Of a stretch of 64,000 bases of DNA, positions 23,721-33,194 are shown in pieces. The notes below the pieces were generated by a model. That model was not told where the DNA came from and searched no databases. It saw only the letters and a program-made list of their open reading frames with translations. The first letter of the stretch is position 1. Every line of letters begins with the position of its first letter. This DNA comes from Shimia biformata (GTDB lineage Bacteria > Pseudomonadota > Alphaproteobacteria > Rhodobacterales > Rhodobacteraceae). Location of the stretch: positions 2,649,116-2,713,115 of the forward strand of contig NZ_JAFEJK010000001.1 in the NCBI RefSeq assembly GCF_016888515.1, read 5' to 3'. The position numbers and the translations under genes are program-made.

Positions 23721-24470
23721 ATGAAAATCGATCCAAAATCCCGCGCCGACCTGTCGGCCCAGATCGCCAAGGCGATCCGCGACGCCATCATCTCGGGCGA
23801 GATGATCGTCGATGAACGCCTGCCCAGCGAGGCCGAGCTTGCCGACCAGTTCGAGGTCAGCCGCCCCACCGTGCGCGAGGCGTTGAAACGGCTGGCGGCG
23901 CAGAACCTGATTCGCACCCAGCGCGGCGCGACCGGGGGCGCCTTCGTGCGCCGCCTGCGCTATCAGGACGCATACGCCCAGCATATCACAACCTCGACCC
24001 TTCTTTTGTCGATGAACGCGGTGGATTTCGAGACCGCCTGCGAAGCGCGTTACGCGCTGGAACGGGCCTGCGCGCCGCTGTCAGCCCAGCGCCGGACCCC
24101 TGACCAGTTGGCGACCATGCGGGCCGAGATCCACCGGCAGGGGCAGCCGGGCCTTTCAGACGAGGTGTTCTGCGACAGCGACGTCGCCTTCCACCGCGCC
24201 TTGGTCGATGGCGCCGACAACCCGGTCCTGTCCTACCAGCTTGCGGGCGCGGTCGAGGCGATGCAGCCCCTGATGAACATGATCACCTTCACCGCCCGGT
24301 CGCGGGAAGAGATCATCGCGCTGCACACCCGGATTGCCGACGCGATCGAGGCCGGGGACGCGGGCGCGGCGGATGCGGCGCTGGCGGAACTCACAGCCTA
24401 TACGCTGACATTGGGCCAACAGGCGATGGCGGCGCGGGATGCGGCGCGGCACGGCACCGACGCGACCTGA
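23721..24470 (+). CDS. GntR/FadR-family transcription regulator
   Basis: This 249-residue protein has an N-terminal winged helix (about 8-76; LPSEAELADQFEVSRPTVRE is the recognition region) and an all-helical FCD effector domain (about 95-225). Candidate metal-binding histidines include that of DVAFHRALVD and a later HTRIADAIEAG. It is divergent from the operon ending in dmdA-acuI. No Shine-Dalgarno is seen before the ATG because an operator-like palindrome lies there; translation may be leaderless. In Ruegeria a GntR gene lies beside dmdA, so this is the likely regulator of the DMSP genes, by inference. Confidence 0.87.
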   Translation: MKIDPKSRADLSAQIAKAIRDAIISGEMIVDERLPSEAELADQFEVSRPTVREALKRLAAQNLIRTQRGATGGAFVRRLRYQDAYAQHITTSTLLLSMNAVDFETACEARYALERACAPLSAQRRTPDQLATMRAEIHRQGQPGLSDEVFCDSDVAFHRALVDGADNPVLSYQLAGAVEAMQPLMNMITFTARSREEIIALHTRIADAIEAGDAGAADAALAELTAYTLTLGQQAMAARDAARHGTDAT

Positions 24471-24527
24471 TCCTGCCTTGCACCTCTGCGGACCTCGGCG
24501 CATGGTGCGCCCCGGAAAGGAGTCCCC

Positions 24528-25160
24528 ATGCGCCCGTTCACGCCCCCTGCCCTTGCCGCACTTGCGGTTCTTCTTGGTCTTGGTGCCTGTGCCCAGACCG
24601 AATACGGCGTGTCGGCGGCCTATTCGACCGAGGCGGTTGACCCGCCTGCCGTGACAGTCCCGGCCAATGCGCCGTCAATCTTCCAGCAGTTCCGCCGCCT
24701 GACCCATGACAACGAAGCGCGGGGCAAGGAAGGCGATCATATCGGCATCGACATTCGCGGCCCCAAGGGGTTTCCCATCCTTGCCGCCGCGCCGGGCGTG
24801 GTGGTGAAATCCTATTTCGAGCCGGGCTATGGTCAACGGGTCGAGATCGACCATGCCCCGGATGCAAAAGGCCGGGTCTATCGCACCCGCTATCTGCATC
24901 TCTCCAGCCGGGACGTGACCGAGGGCGACCACGTCGCGCGGGGGCAGCAGATCGGCGGCATGGGCAACTCGGGCACGTTTTCAGGCGGACTGACCCATCT
25001 GCATTTCGAACTGTTCCTGAAATGGGACAATGGCTGGATCGAACCAACCGACCCCAACCTGCGCTGGTATGACGGCGTGGGCCGGGTGACCTGTTTTGAC
25101 CCCGCGCGCCAGAGCGCGGGAACCGGGGCGGGCTTCACCTATCCGGTGCCGTGCCGCTGA
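24528..25160 (+). CDS. M23-family peptidase lipoprotein (LytM-type)
   Basis: This 210-residue protein has a lipoprotein signal with lipobox LGAC (C21). The LytM fold shows the metal ligands H71 and D75 (GDHIGIDIRG) and H156-L-H158 (LTHLHFEL), with H123 in YLHLSS. All ligands are present, so it may be an active peptidoglycan endopeptidase anchored in the outer membrane facing the periplasm. The start follows AAAGGAG. It is convergent with the barrel-protein gene downstream. Confidence 0.87.
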   Translation: MRPFTPPALAALAVLLGLGACAQTEYGVSAAYSTEAVDPPAVTVPANAPSIFQQFRRLTHDNEARGKEGDHIGIDIRGPKGFPILAAAPGVVVKSYFEPGYGQRVEIDHAPDAKGRVYRTRYLHLSSRDVTEGDHVARGQQIGGMGNSGTFSGGLTHLHFELFLKWDNGWIEPTDPNLRWYDGVGRVTCFDPARQSAGTGAGFTYPVPCR

Positions 25161-25179
25161 ACTGCCTTCCCTGACCCGA

Positions 25180-26067
25180 TCAGAACCGCCAGCCGAGATA
25201 GGCCCCGACCAGCGTATCGTCACCCTCGTGCATCCCCGCAGCCGTCAGCGAAATACCGCGTTCAAAATCGGCCCGCATGCTGAGGCCGGTGCGGTTGGGC
25301 CATGCACCACCGTCGCGCATGTCGTGAAACGCGGTGAAGGAAAAGCGGTCTGTGGCCTGCCATGACGCCGCCAGCTCGACCATTGAACCGCCGCCGTTGG
25401 CATCGGCGTTGAAGGCGGCGACGGACAGGATGACCGGGGACAGATCGGCGGCAAGTTTCACCTTGCCGTTGACCTCTGTCCCGCTGTCCTCGACCACCTC
25501 GACCGCGCCTTCCAGACGGAAAGCACCTCGGGCGAAGGCCCCGGCGACGCTGGCGGCAGTCACCTCGTGGTCGGGCTCGTAATGCACCGACGCCGCAACC
25601 TCTGCGCCCCCAACATCACCCCGGACCGTGACACCGAAGGGAATGAATTTCTTTTCGGTCATGGTGGCGAAGGTCAGGAACGAGTGGGTTTCGTCGATCC
25701 GGTCCAGCGCCGCGCGGGGCAGCGCCCCGATCAGCGCGCCGTTGACCACCGCATCATAGGCAGGGCGCGGGATGCCCGCCTCGATCTTCCAGCCGGATGC
25801 CCCCTGCCAGAACAGCGCACCATAGCTTTCGTGCTTTTTGCCGACGACGCCAAGGACACCGGCCGTCAGACCGAAATCCCCCCGGCGCAATGCCAGGTCG
25901 AAATCGCCAAAGGCAAACTTACGGCCCGAACCGGCATCATCCACCCCGAGGGCCGCCAGCCCGTCGGCCTCGAACGAGACGCCCCAGTGAAGCGAATCCG
26001 CCGCCGCAGGCAATGCGGCGATGGCGGGTGAAACGGCAATCAGGGTTGTGGCAAGAAACGCACGCAA
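25180..26067 (-). CDS. Probable outer-membrane beta-barrel protein (porin-like)
   Basis: This 295-residue protein has a signal peptide (LRAFLATTLIAVSPAIAALP) and alternating amphipathic strands. It ends in the aromatic C-terminal signature YLGWRF expected for outer-membrane barrels. A TTG at 26067 gives a sensible signal start; a longer in-frame ATG at 26154 would place 29 odd residues before it. No porin family is recognised with certainty. It is convergent with the M23 gene. Confidence 0.6.
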   Translation of the reverse strand: MRAFLATTLIAVSPAIAALPAAADSLHWGVSFEADGLAALGVDDAGSGRKFAFGDFDLALRRGDFGLTAGVLGVVGKKHESYGALFWQGASGWKIEAGIPRPAYDAVVNGALIGALPRAALDRIDETHSFLTFATMTEKKFIPFGVTVRGDVGGAEVAASVHYEPDHEVTAASVAGAFARGAFRLEGAVEVVEDSGTEVNGKVKLAADLSPVILSVAAFNADANGGGSMVELAASWQATDRFSFTAFHDMRDGGAWPNRTGLSMRADFERGISLTAAGMHEGDDTLVGAYLGWRF

Positions 26068-26176
26068 AACAATGTCCAAACAGCAGAAAATCCACGAATG
26101 GCAAAGCCAATAGCCCGGTTCACGCGCCAAGCGCAATATGTCCGGCTGACGCACGCGGCATTCCGCCTGCTTCCCC

Positions 26177-26205
26177 TTGCGCCCACCGCCGTCCTTGCTT
26201 ACATA
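26177..26205 (+). promoter_or_regulatory. Sigma-70-type promoter of ssrA
   Basis: TTGCGC (26177-26182) and TACATA (26200-26205) are separated by exactly 17 bp and lie just upstream of the tmRNA gene, whose transcript would start near 26212. Confidence 0.55.
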
Positions 26206-26211
26206 TTGAGC

Positions 26212-26527
26212 GTTCCCTTCGGGGGACTATGGACATAAACGCGCTCGTAATAAGCGGATCGGACCCGGGGGCGGTACCCGGCGGCTCCACCAAAACCCCT
26301 TCATTTGAGGGCAAATGGGGCCGAAATAGGATCGACGGACGTCTAAAGGGGTTAGCTTTGTCTCGGCGGGGTACCACCGTTATTGGTCCAAACAGTACAA
26401 TTGCAAATGACAATCGTGCTCCGGTAGCAGTCGCTGCGTAAGCAGTGCCTAACACCGAAAACTAAGCCCTCTCGCCTAGCCGCGTGAGGCGGGGCCCGCC
26501 GGAGCCTGGCAACAGAATCCGGCACTT
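26212..26527 (+). ncRNA. ssrA: Circularly permuted two-piece tmRNA
   Basis: The acceptor piece comes first and ends CGGCTCCACCA at 26292. After a short spacer that is removed, the coding piece begins GGGGCCG at 26317, and the two form a 7-bp acceptor stem (one G-U). The tag frame 26403-26441 reads ANDNRAPVAVAA and stop, an alphaproteobacterial proteolysis tag. The 3' end carries a GCCGGA/TCCGGC hairpin (26498-26523). The RNA rescues stalled ribosomes with SmpB. Outer ends are estimated. Confidence 0.93.
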
Positions 26528-26741
26528 CCTTTCACTCATTCAGGCACATGGCAACGGAAGCCTGCACTTCCCCTCCAAACCAGCTTCCGCATCCCGGCAA
26601 GACGCCTCTGCGCCGCACATGCGCCAAAGGGGTTTGGTGCAACAACCCTGCAATGCCGGCGCTTTGATATCAGGAATTTCTGGCCGGATAAGGGCAACTG
26701 TGCTTCACTGCTGCCAAATCAGGGTGGAAGGGACGGATATC

Positions 26742-27434
26742 ATGGCCAAGATCACAGGACCGGCGCTTGTGACTGCGTTGATGACCGGGCTGACGACGGG
26801 GCTGATAGCCGCGCCGATGGCTGCCATCGCCGAGGACGCCATGCAGCCCCCGCTTCCCGTCACCAATGACTCCAGCCCCTGGTCCTTCAGCCTTGGCCTG
26901 TCGACAGTCGGGATTACCGGTCAGGTTGCCTATCAGGTCAACGACAGGTTCCGGCTGCGGGGCGTGGTCGGGCGGGCCCCGCGCATCCGCGGCAGCGAAA
27001 ACGAATCCGGCATTGACTATACCGTCGACGCCAGGATCGCCGGCGTGTCGCTTCTGGGTGACTATTTCATCGGCGGCTCGAATTTCCGGCTGACCTTCGG
27101 GGCCTTCCTCTCTGGGTCAAGCCTGACCGGAGACGCCAGCGGCCCGCTGACCGTCGGGGACGACGTCTATAACACGACCATCCAGGCCAAAGCCACTTTC
27201 GCCCGCGAGGTCGCGCCGATCCTGGCGCTTGGGTTCGATGTTCCGATGGGCAAGAACACGACCTTCGTGGGCACTGCCGGCTATATCTTTACCGACGGGC
27301 TGACCACCAACATCACGGTCATCGCCGGAGATCCCGTTGATCCCGATGACATCGTGACCGAAGAAGGCCAGCTGAAAAACAGCATCGGTCCAGGCTATCC
27401 CTTTATCGAGCTGGGTGTGCTGTTCACCTTCTGA
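26742..27434 (+). CDS. Outer-membrane beta-barrel protein
   Basis: This 230-residue exported protein has a signal peptide (MAKITGPALVTALMTGL to IAAPMAAIAED), alternating strands, and a C-terminal strand PFIELGVLFTF ending in phenylalanine, as in small OmpA/OmpW-like barrels. The ATG at 26742 follows GGAAGGGA; a longer frame upstream overlaps the tmRNA 3' region and is not used. Function is unknown. It is followed by the chromate transporter, probably a separate unit. Confidence 0.72.
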   Translation: MAKITGPALVTALMTGLTTGLIAAPMAAIAEDAMQPPLPVTNDSSPWSFSLGLSTVGITGQVAYQVNDRFRLRGVVGRAPRIRGSENESGIDYTVDARIAGVSLLGDYFIGGSNFRLTFGAFLSGSSLTGDASGPLTVGDDVYNTTIQAKATFAREVAPILALGFDVPMGKNTTFVGTAGYIFTDGLTTNITVIAGDPVDPDDIVTEEGQLKNSIGPGYPFIELGVLFTF

Positions 27435-27495
27435 GCCCGCCAGATCAGGGCAATCAGCACTTGAACACGCACACCCGTCATGATCCACCCATGCC

Positions 27496-28749
27496 ATGTC
27501 GATGACCCAGACACCAACCCTTGCCGACATGGTCCGCGTCTATGGCCGCATCGGGCTGTTGTCCTTCGGCGGCCCTGCCGCGCAGATCAGCCTGATGCAC
27601 AAGGAACTGGTCGAGGACCGGCCGTGGATGGAGGAAAAGCAGTTCCTTGGCGCGCTGTCGTTCTGCATGTTGCTGCCGGGGCCGGAGGCGATGCAGCTGG
27701 CAACCTATTCCGGCTGGAAGCTGCGCGGCTGGCCGGGCGGTTTGATCGCGGGGCTTTTGTTCGTGCTGCCCGGTGCGGCGGTCATCTTCCTTCTGGCCGC
27801 GCTCTATGTCCGGTTCGGTCCGCTGCCGCTGGTGCAGGATGGGTTTCTGGGCGTCAAGGCGGCGGTGGTGGCGATCATCCTGACGGCGCTGGTGAAACTG
27901 TGGAAGAAGGTGCTGCACGGCTGGCCCAACCGCCTGATCGCCCTCTTTAGCCTTGCTGCGCTTTTTACCGGCGCCCTGCCCTTTCCGCTGGTGATCCTGA
28001 TTGCGGGGCTGGCCGGGGCGGTCATGGGGGGCCGCGACGACCAACACGCCACGCCCGCGCATCGCGCCAGCTGGCGCAGCACCGTAGGCACCGTTCTGTT
28101 CTGGGGCGCGCTCTGGGCCTTGCCGGTCGCCTATGTCGCGCTGAGCGGCCATAGCTTCCTGCTGCAGATCGCCACGTTCTTCTCGACCCTTGCGGTGGTC
28201 ACTTTCGGCGGTGCTTATGCGGTGCTGGCCTATATGGTGCAGACCGTCGCCAGCGATCACGGCTGGCTGACCACCGCGCAGATGATGGACGCGCTGGGGC
28301 TGGCCGAGACCACGCCCGGCCCGCTTATCCTTGTCACCCAGTTTGTCGCCACGCTGGCCGGTCAGGCGCAGGGCGGCGCGGGGTTGGCGCTGGTGGCGGG
28401 GGTGCTGGCCTTGTGGTGTACCTTCGTGCCCTGTTTCCTCTGGGTCTTCGCCGGGGCCCCGCATGTCGAGATCCTGCTGGCGCAACCGCGCCTGCGGGCG
28501 GCGCTGGACCGGATTTCGGCGGCGGTGGTGGGCGTGATTGCCAACCTGTCGCTGTGGTTTGCCATACACCTCTTGTTTGCCCGCACGCAGATGACGGCGC
28601 TTGGCCCGGTGCCGGACTGGGCCACGCTTGATCCGCGCGCCCTTGTGCTGGTCGGCGCGGCGCTTGCCGGGGGCTTCCTTGTGCGCCTGTCGATGATCCG
28701 GCTGCTTGGTCTGATGCTGGGGCTTGGCCTTCTGGCCGGACTGCTCTGA
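27496..28749 (+). CDS. chrA: Chromate transporter, ChrA type (two-domain)
   Basis: This 417-residue membrane protein has the duplicated CHR domains. The first (about 12-190) has IGLLSFGGPAAQISLMH and MLLPGPEAMQLATY; the second (about 215-410) has FSTLAVVTFGGAYAVLAYM and GLAETTPGPLILVTQF. About ten helices are present. ChrA exports chromate driven by the membrane potential, though many homologues have untested substrates. No chrB is adjacent. The ribosome site is weak. Confidence 0.88.
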   Translation: MSMTQTPTLADMVRVYGRIGLLSFGGPAAQISLMHKELVEDRPWMEEKQFLGALSFCMLLPGPEAMQLATYSGWKLRGWPGGLIAGLLFVLPGAAVIFLLAALYVRFGPLPLVQDGFLGVKAAVVAIILTALVKLWKKVLHGWPNRLIALFSLAALFTGALPFPLVILIAGLAGAVMGGRDDQHATPAHRASWRSTVGTVLFWGALWALPVAYVALSGHSFLLQIATFFSTLAVVTFGGAYAVLAYMVQTVASDHGWLTTAQMMDALGLAETTPGPLILVTQFVATLAGQAQGGAGLALVAGVLALWCTFVPCFLWVFAGAPHVEILLAQPRLRAALDRISAAVVGVIANLSLWFAIHLLFARTQMTALGPVPDWATLDPRALVLVGAALAGGFLVRLSMIRLLGLMLGLGLLAGLL

Positions 28750-28830
28750 GACGCAAGTTTTTCCACCGGCCCCACTTTCGTTTCCCTGCGAATCTTCTTA
28801 GGCTTGAGCGCAAGCAAAGAGAGGCCCCTC

Positions 28831-29301
28831 ATGTCCAGCATGATCGACTATGGCAACCTGATGCATCGCGCCATGCGCAAGCTGATACAGGACGTGCTGA
28901 GTGACGTTGAGGCCGATGGCCTGCCGGGTGACCACCATTTCTTCATCACCTTCGACACCCATCACCCGGACGTGAAAATGGCGGACTGGCTGAAAGACCG
29001 CTATCCGGGCGAGATGACGGTGGTCATGCAGCATTGGTATGACAACCTCGAAGTCACCGATGACGGGTTTTCCGTCACCCTGAACTTCGGTGACGCGCCC
29101 GAACCGCTCTATATCCCCTATGACGCGATCAAGACCTTCGTGGACCCGTCGGTCGAGTTCGGCCTGCGCTTTGAAACGCAGGACAGCGACGATGATGACG
29201 ATCCCGACGACGGTGACGAAATCCCGGACGATATCGAGGTCGAAGAGGATACCCAGAAACCCGAGGCCGAGGTTGTCAGCCTCGACAGTTTCCGCCGCTA
29301 A
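28831..29301 (+). CDS. sspB: SspB-family ClpXP adaptor
   Basis: This 156-residue protein has the SspB fold (about 1-120; IDYGNLMHRAMRKLIQDVL, HHFFITFDTHHPDVKMADWL, VVMQHWYDNLEVT) and an acidic linker of about 30 residues. A short C-terminal tail (AEVVSLDSFRR) probably docks ClpX. SspB tethers ssrA-tagged proteins to ClpXP. The start is the ATG at 28831 after GAGAGG. Its RNA partner system, ssrA, is 2.3 kb upstream in this window. The stop overlaps the convergent LysR stop. Confidence 0.92.
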   Translation: MSSMIDYGNLMHRAMRKLIQDVLSDVEADGLPGDHHFFITFDTHHPDVKMADWLKDRYPGEMTVVMQHWYDNLEVTDDGFSVTLNFGDAPEPLYIPYDAIKTFVDPSVEFGLRFETQDSDDDDDPDDGDEIPDDIEVEEDTQKPEAEVVSLDSFRR

Positions 29302-30182
29302 TTCCGCCCCGCGATTTCCGCTTTCCGCGCCACAAGCGCCTCGGCGAGATAGTCGACGAACAGCCGCACGCGCGCCGTGCGCCTGAGATCGGAATGCAAT
29401 AGCAGCCAGATCCAGCGGTTCGGTTCCACTTCGGTGCCGGGCATCTCGACAAGGTCAGGGTCACGGGCCGCCATCAGCGCGGGCAGGTATCCAAATCCCA
29501 TGCCGCCCCGGATCATCTGGTATTGCATCACCACTTCGCGTGCCATGTGATGCACCCGTGCCCGCGCATAAGGCGTCTTGGTGATCCAGCGCGCCACATC
29601 CGGGTTCTCGGCCCATGACACCCAGTCCAGCCCTTCGCCCTGCGGACCAGCGTTGGGCAGGTGCTGGTCCAGATAGGTCCGTGCGCCATAGATCCCGACC
29701 CCGGTCTGCACCACCTTGCGGCCCACCACGTCCTGCGTCACCTCGTATGCCACCCGTACCGAGACATCGGCCTCAAGCCGGGCAAGGTCTTCGAACCGGT
29801 TGGTGACGCCGATCTGAAGCTCGATACCGGGATGACGTGTGCTGAAGCCTGACAGGATTTCGGGCAGGATCGTATAGGCCAGAACCGGCGGCACCGACAC
29901 GCGGATGACACCCTTGGGCTGTCGGTCCAGCCCCAGAAGCCGCGCCTGCGCCCCTATGACGGCATCCTCGGCGGTTTCCGCCATCGGCAACAGCGCCTCG
30001 CCCGCCGGGGTCAGCACCATGCCGCTGCGGGTGCGGTGAAACAGCGGCGCGCCAAATGCGGCCTCAAGCGCACGCACCTGCCGGTCAACGGTGGCGTGGG
30101 TCGCGCCGGTGACCACGGCCGCGCCGCGCAGACTGCCGGCGCGGGCAACGGCAAGGAAATAGGGAAATCCGGTCCAGTCCAT
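29298..30182 (-). CDS. LysR-family transcription regulator
   Basis: This 294-residue protein has an N-terminal winged helix (DWTGFPYFLAVARAGSLRGAA with VDRQVRALEAAFGAPLFHR) and a periplasmic-binding-like effector domain (about 90-290). An AAGGACAG site precedes the ATG. It is convergent with sspB and divergent from the SRPBCC gene, about 125 bp apart, which is its likely target by the usual LysR arrangement. Confidence 0.87.
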   Translation of the reverse strand: MDWTGFPYFLAVARAGSLRGAAVVTGATHATVDRQVRALEAAFGAPLFHRTRSGMVLTPAGEALLPMAETAEDAVIGAQARLLGLDRQPKGVIRVSVPPVLAYTILPEILSGFSTRHPGIELQIGVTNRFEDLARLEADVSVRVAYEVTQDVVGRKVVQTGVGIYGARTYLDQHLPNAGPQGEGLDWVSWAENPDVARWITKTPYARARVHHMAREVVMQYQMIRGGMGFGYLPALMAARDPDLVEMPGTEVEPNRWIWLLLHSDLRRTARVRLFVDYLAEALVARKAEIAGRN

Positions 30183-30306
30183 GATCTGTCCTTACCAGGG
30201 GATCGGGTGCCCGAATGTAACATATTCACCCCACCCTGTAACGGTTTTCGGCATTTCGTCTTGTATCCGCGCCACCTATTTCAGGACCACAGCAAGGAGG
30301 AGAGCC

Positions 30307-30777
30307 ATGCCACACGTCATCTTGAAACGCGTCATCAACGCCCCCGTCGCCAAGGTCTGGGAAAGCTGGGACGACTATGCCCATATCGAAAAGTTCAACC
30401 CGAACCTGTCGGCGTCCTATCTGGTGAACCAGTCGCAGCCCACCGGCCTTGGCGCCGAGCGTCAATGCGACCTCAGCGACGGCAGGAACTTCATCCAGGA
30501 ACGGATCATCGACTATGTCCCGAACCGGCGCATGAAGATCGAGATCTTCAACGGCACCCTGCCGGTGCGCGACACCTTTGCGACGATCGAGATGCAGGAA
30601 ACCGGACCAGACCGGACCGAGGTCACGTTCAGGATGGAATTCGTGCCGAAATTCGGGCTGATCGGGCGGATGATGGTGCCGATGATGAAGCCGCAGTTCC
30701 GCAAGCTTCTGGGCCGGTTGCTGGACGCAAACAAGGCTTATGTCGAAGACGGCGTCGAGATCATGCGCGCCGCCTGA
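30307..30777 (+). CDS. SRPBCC (START-like) family protein
   Basis: This 156-residue protein has the helix-grip pattern: KRVINAPVAKVWESWDDYAHIEKFNP, then curved beta strands and a long C-terminal helix (KLLGRLLDANKAYVED). Such proteins bind hydrophobic ligands or act as polyketide cyclases or stress proteins; the substrate is not predictable. A perfect AGGAGG precedes the ATG at 30307, and the longer upstream frame is rejected. It is divergent from the LysR gene. Confidence 0.85.
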   Translation: MPHVILKRVINAPVAKVWESWDDYAHIEKFNPNLSASYLVNQSQPTGLGAERQCDLSDGRNFIQERIIDYVPNRRMKIEIFNGTLPVRDTFATIEMQETGPDRTEVTFRMEFVPKFGLIGRMMVPMMKPQFRKLLGRLLDANKAYVEDGVEIMRAA

Positions 30778-30781
30778 CCGC

Positions 30782-31351
30782 CTATTGACGTGCCAGGAAC
30801 GCCACCACGGATTTCTGCGGGAACCCGTCATGGACCCGCAGGAATTCAAGGTTCATGCCGCCATCCGTCAGGGTGCGGTCATATTGCTGCATTTCATAAC
30901 CGCCGTTTTCGTTGATATAGAGCGAATAGACGGTCAGCGTGTCCCCGACGATCCGGCCCCAGACATAGGGGTCGCCCTTCATCGGGTCCAGCTGCTCGGC
31001 ATGGCCGAACATGTTGCGCTGCATGGCGGCGGCGAAAATGTCGTCACGGTCCGTCGGCTCAAACTCGACCGAGTATTCCTTTTCCTTGCGCCGGCCATCG
31101 GATTTGATCGTGGTCGAACTCCAGGTCACGATAAACCCTTTCTTCGTCCTCTCGATCTTGACCCCCATGTCGCGGGTTTCGACCTTGCCGTCGGCGCTGA
31201 CCAGTTCGGCGGTGCCGGAATAGCTGCCGACAAACCGTTCGACAGCGTCACTTGCCAGCACCATCGCCGCACCGAACAGCCAAAGGACGGACGCCAGCAA
31301 GAGCCGTGACAGGACCGGGTTGGACATGGGACGCGCGATGGCTTTGGTCAT
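30782..31351 (-). CDS. Exported hypothetical protein
   Basis: This 189-residue protein has a signal peptide (SRLLLASVLWLFGAAMVLASDA) and a beta-rich mature part (FVGSYSGTAELVSADG, GFIVTWSSTTIKSDG, YSLYINENGGYEMQQYDRTL) suggesting a small lipocalin-like periplasmic domain. AAGGAG supports the ATG at 31351. It is convergent with the SRPBCC gene and divergent from fumC. I do not recognise a named family. Confidence 0.75.
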   Translation of the reverse strand: MTKAIARPMSNPVLSRLLLASVLWLFGAAMVLASDAVERFVGSYSGTAELVSADGKVETRDMGVKIERTKKGFIVTWSSTTIKSDGRRKEKEYSVEFEPTDRDDIFAAAMQRNMFGHAEQLDPMKGDPYVWGRIVGDTLTVYSLYINENGGYEMQQYDRTLTDGGMNLEFLRVHDGFPQKSVVAFLARQ

Positions 31352-31499
31352 CGGAAAACTCCTTCAATATGGCGTCAGCCTAGCGGTCCGGCGGGGCAAA
31401 TCAATGGCCCTTGCACGAAGAAGTGAACATTTCGGCGTCATTCCTCTGGCCGGGCCGCGTCCAATGCCCGCAGTCCTTGGTATTCCACGGTATACAGCA

Positions 31500-31527
31500 T
31501 TGCACTTTCCCGCGCTTGGGGTATGAA
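31500..31527 (+). promoter_or_regulatory. Candidate fumC promoter
   Basis: TTGCAC (31500-31505) and TATGAA (31522-31527) are separated by 16 bp and lie 43 bp before the fumC ATG. No operator is obvious. Confidence 0.35.
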
Positions 31528-31570
31528 ACACGCAAACCTTCTGCCCCATCTACTGCACGGAGCCTGCACG

Positions 31571-32965
31571 ATGACCCAGACCCGCACCGAAACCGACAGC
31601 TTTGGACCGCTGGAAGTTCCTTCCGACAAGTATTGGGGCGCACAGACCCAGCGCTCGATCATGAACTTTCCCATCGGCTGGGAAAAACAGCCCGTCGCCA
31701 TCGTGCGCGCGCTGGGTGTGATCAAGCAGGCCTGCGCGATGCAGAACAAGGCCACAGGCAAGCTGGACGCGAAACTGGCCGACGCCATCATCCAGGCCGC
31801 ATCCGAAGTGGTCGCGGGCAAGTTCGACGACAACTTCCCGCTGGTGGTCTGGCAGACCGGGTCCGGTACCCAGTCGAACATGAACGCCAACGAGGTGATC
31901 GCCAACCGCGCCATCGAGATTCTCGGCGGCGTGATCGGCTCGAAAGACCCGGTTCACCCGAACGATCACTGCAACATGGGGCAATCCTCGAACGACACCT
32001 TCCCCACCGCCATGCACATCGCCACCGCGATGTCGGTGCGCGACGTGCTGATGCCCGGCCTGACCAAGCTGGCCGAAGGGCTGGAAGCCAAGGCGGAAGA
32101 GTTCAAGGACATCATCAAGATCGGCCGCACCCACACGCAGGACGCGACCCCGCTGACGCTGGGACAGGAATTCTCGGGCTATGCGCACCAGATCCGTCAG
32201 GGCATCAAGCGCGTCGAAGCGGCGCTGCCCGGCATCTATGAACTGGCGCAGGGCGGCACCGCCGTCGGCACCGGGCTGAACACCCAGAAGGGATGGGGCG
32301 AGGCCGTGGCCGCGAACATGGCGGAAATCACCGGCCTGCCCTTCGTCACCGCCCCCAACAAGTTCGAGGCTCTGGCCGCCCATGACGCCATGGTCTTCAT
32401 GTCCGGCGCATTGGCCACGGTTGCGGGCGCGATGTACAAGATCGCCAATGACATCCGCTTCCTCGGCTCCGGCCCGCGTTCGGGGCTGGGCGAGTTGATC
32501 CTGCCGGAAAACGAACCCGGCTCGTCGATCATGCCGGGCAAGGTGAACCCGACCCAGGCCGAAGCCATGACCCAGGTCGCCGCCCATGTAATGGGTAACA
32601 ATGCCGCGATGACCTTTGCCGGAAGCCAGGGCCATTTCGAGCTGAACGTCTATAACCCGATGATGTCCTACAACCTGTTGCAATCGATCCAGCTTCTGGG
32701 CGACGTCGCCGACAGCTTCACGACCCGCATGCTGATGGGGATCGAGGCCAACAAGCCGCGCATCCAGAAGCTGATGCAGGAATCGCTGATGCTGGTCACC
32801 GCGCTGGCCCCCACGATCGGCTATGACAACGCCACCAAGGTCGCGAAAACTGCGCACAAGAACGGTACCACGCTGAAGGAAGAGGCCATCGCGCTTGGCT
32901 TTGTGGACGAAGAAACCTTCGACAAGGTCGTGCGCCCCGAACAGATGATCGGTCCGAAAGACTGA
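31571..32965 (+). CDS. fumC: Fumarate hydratase class II
   Basis: This 464-residue TCA-cycle enzyme interconverts fumarate and malate in the cytosol as a tetramer. It has the signature loop [15 protein letters not shown], the [19 protein letters not shown] segment, and [20 protein letters not shown] with catalytic residues. Length is typical for oxygen-stable FumC. The ATG at 31571 follows GGAG. It is monocistronic with a strong terminator after it. Confidence 0.96.
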   Translation: MTQTRTETDSFGPLEVPSDKYWGAQTQRSIMNFPIGWEKQPVAIVRALGVIKQACAMQNKATGKLDAKLADAIIQAASEVVAGKFDDNFPLVVWQTGSGTQSNMNANEVIANRAIEILGGVIGSKDPVHPNDHCNMGQSSNDTFPTAMHIATAMSVRDVLMPGLTKLAEGLEAKAEEFKDIIKIGRTHTQDATPLTLGQEFSGYAHQIRQGIKRVEAALPGIYELAQGGTAVGTGLNTQKGWGEAVAANMAEITGLPFVTAPNKFEALAAHDAMVFMSGALATVAGAMYKIANDIRFLGSGPRSGLGELILPENEPGSSIMPGKVNPTQAEAMTQVAAHVMGNNAAMTFAGSQGHFELNVYNPMMSYNLLQSIQLLGDVADSFTTRMLMGIEANKPRIQKLMQESLMLVTALAPTIGYDNATKVAKTAHKNGTTLKEEAIALGFVDEETFDKVVRPEQMIGPKD

Positions 32966-32981
32966 TCATAAGCAAATGCTG

Positions 32982-33011
32982 AAAACGGGGGCCATCGCGC
33001 CCCCGTTTTTT
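32982..33011 (+). terminator. Rho-independent terminator of fumC
   Basis: AAAACGGGGGC and GCCCCCGTTTT form a long stem around a short loop, followed by a T run. It starts 17 bp after the fumC stop. Confidence 0.85.
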
Positions 33012-33194
33012 GTTGGTTGTGGTCCAAATACCTGGCCCAGTGTCCGACGTCAGGAATGCAGGAAGAACAGATCCTGATCCAAGGACATTTGACCGGGCCT
33101 GGCCCCCTGAGTTTTGACAATTCCCGGAACCACGCAGCCCCTTTATCCGCGACTGCGATCCAATTCCCGACGCCCCGAAAATTCTTGCCTCGGC

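Noticed and set aside
31550-32857. 435-codon minus-strand open frame
   Set aside because: It is antisense to fumC and shows no protein-family features.
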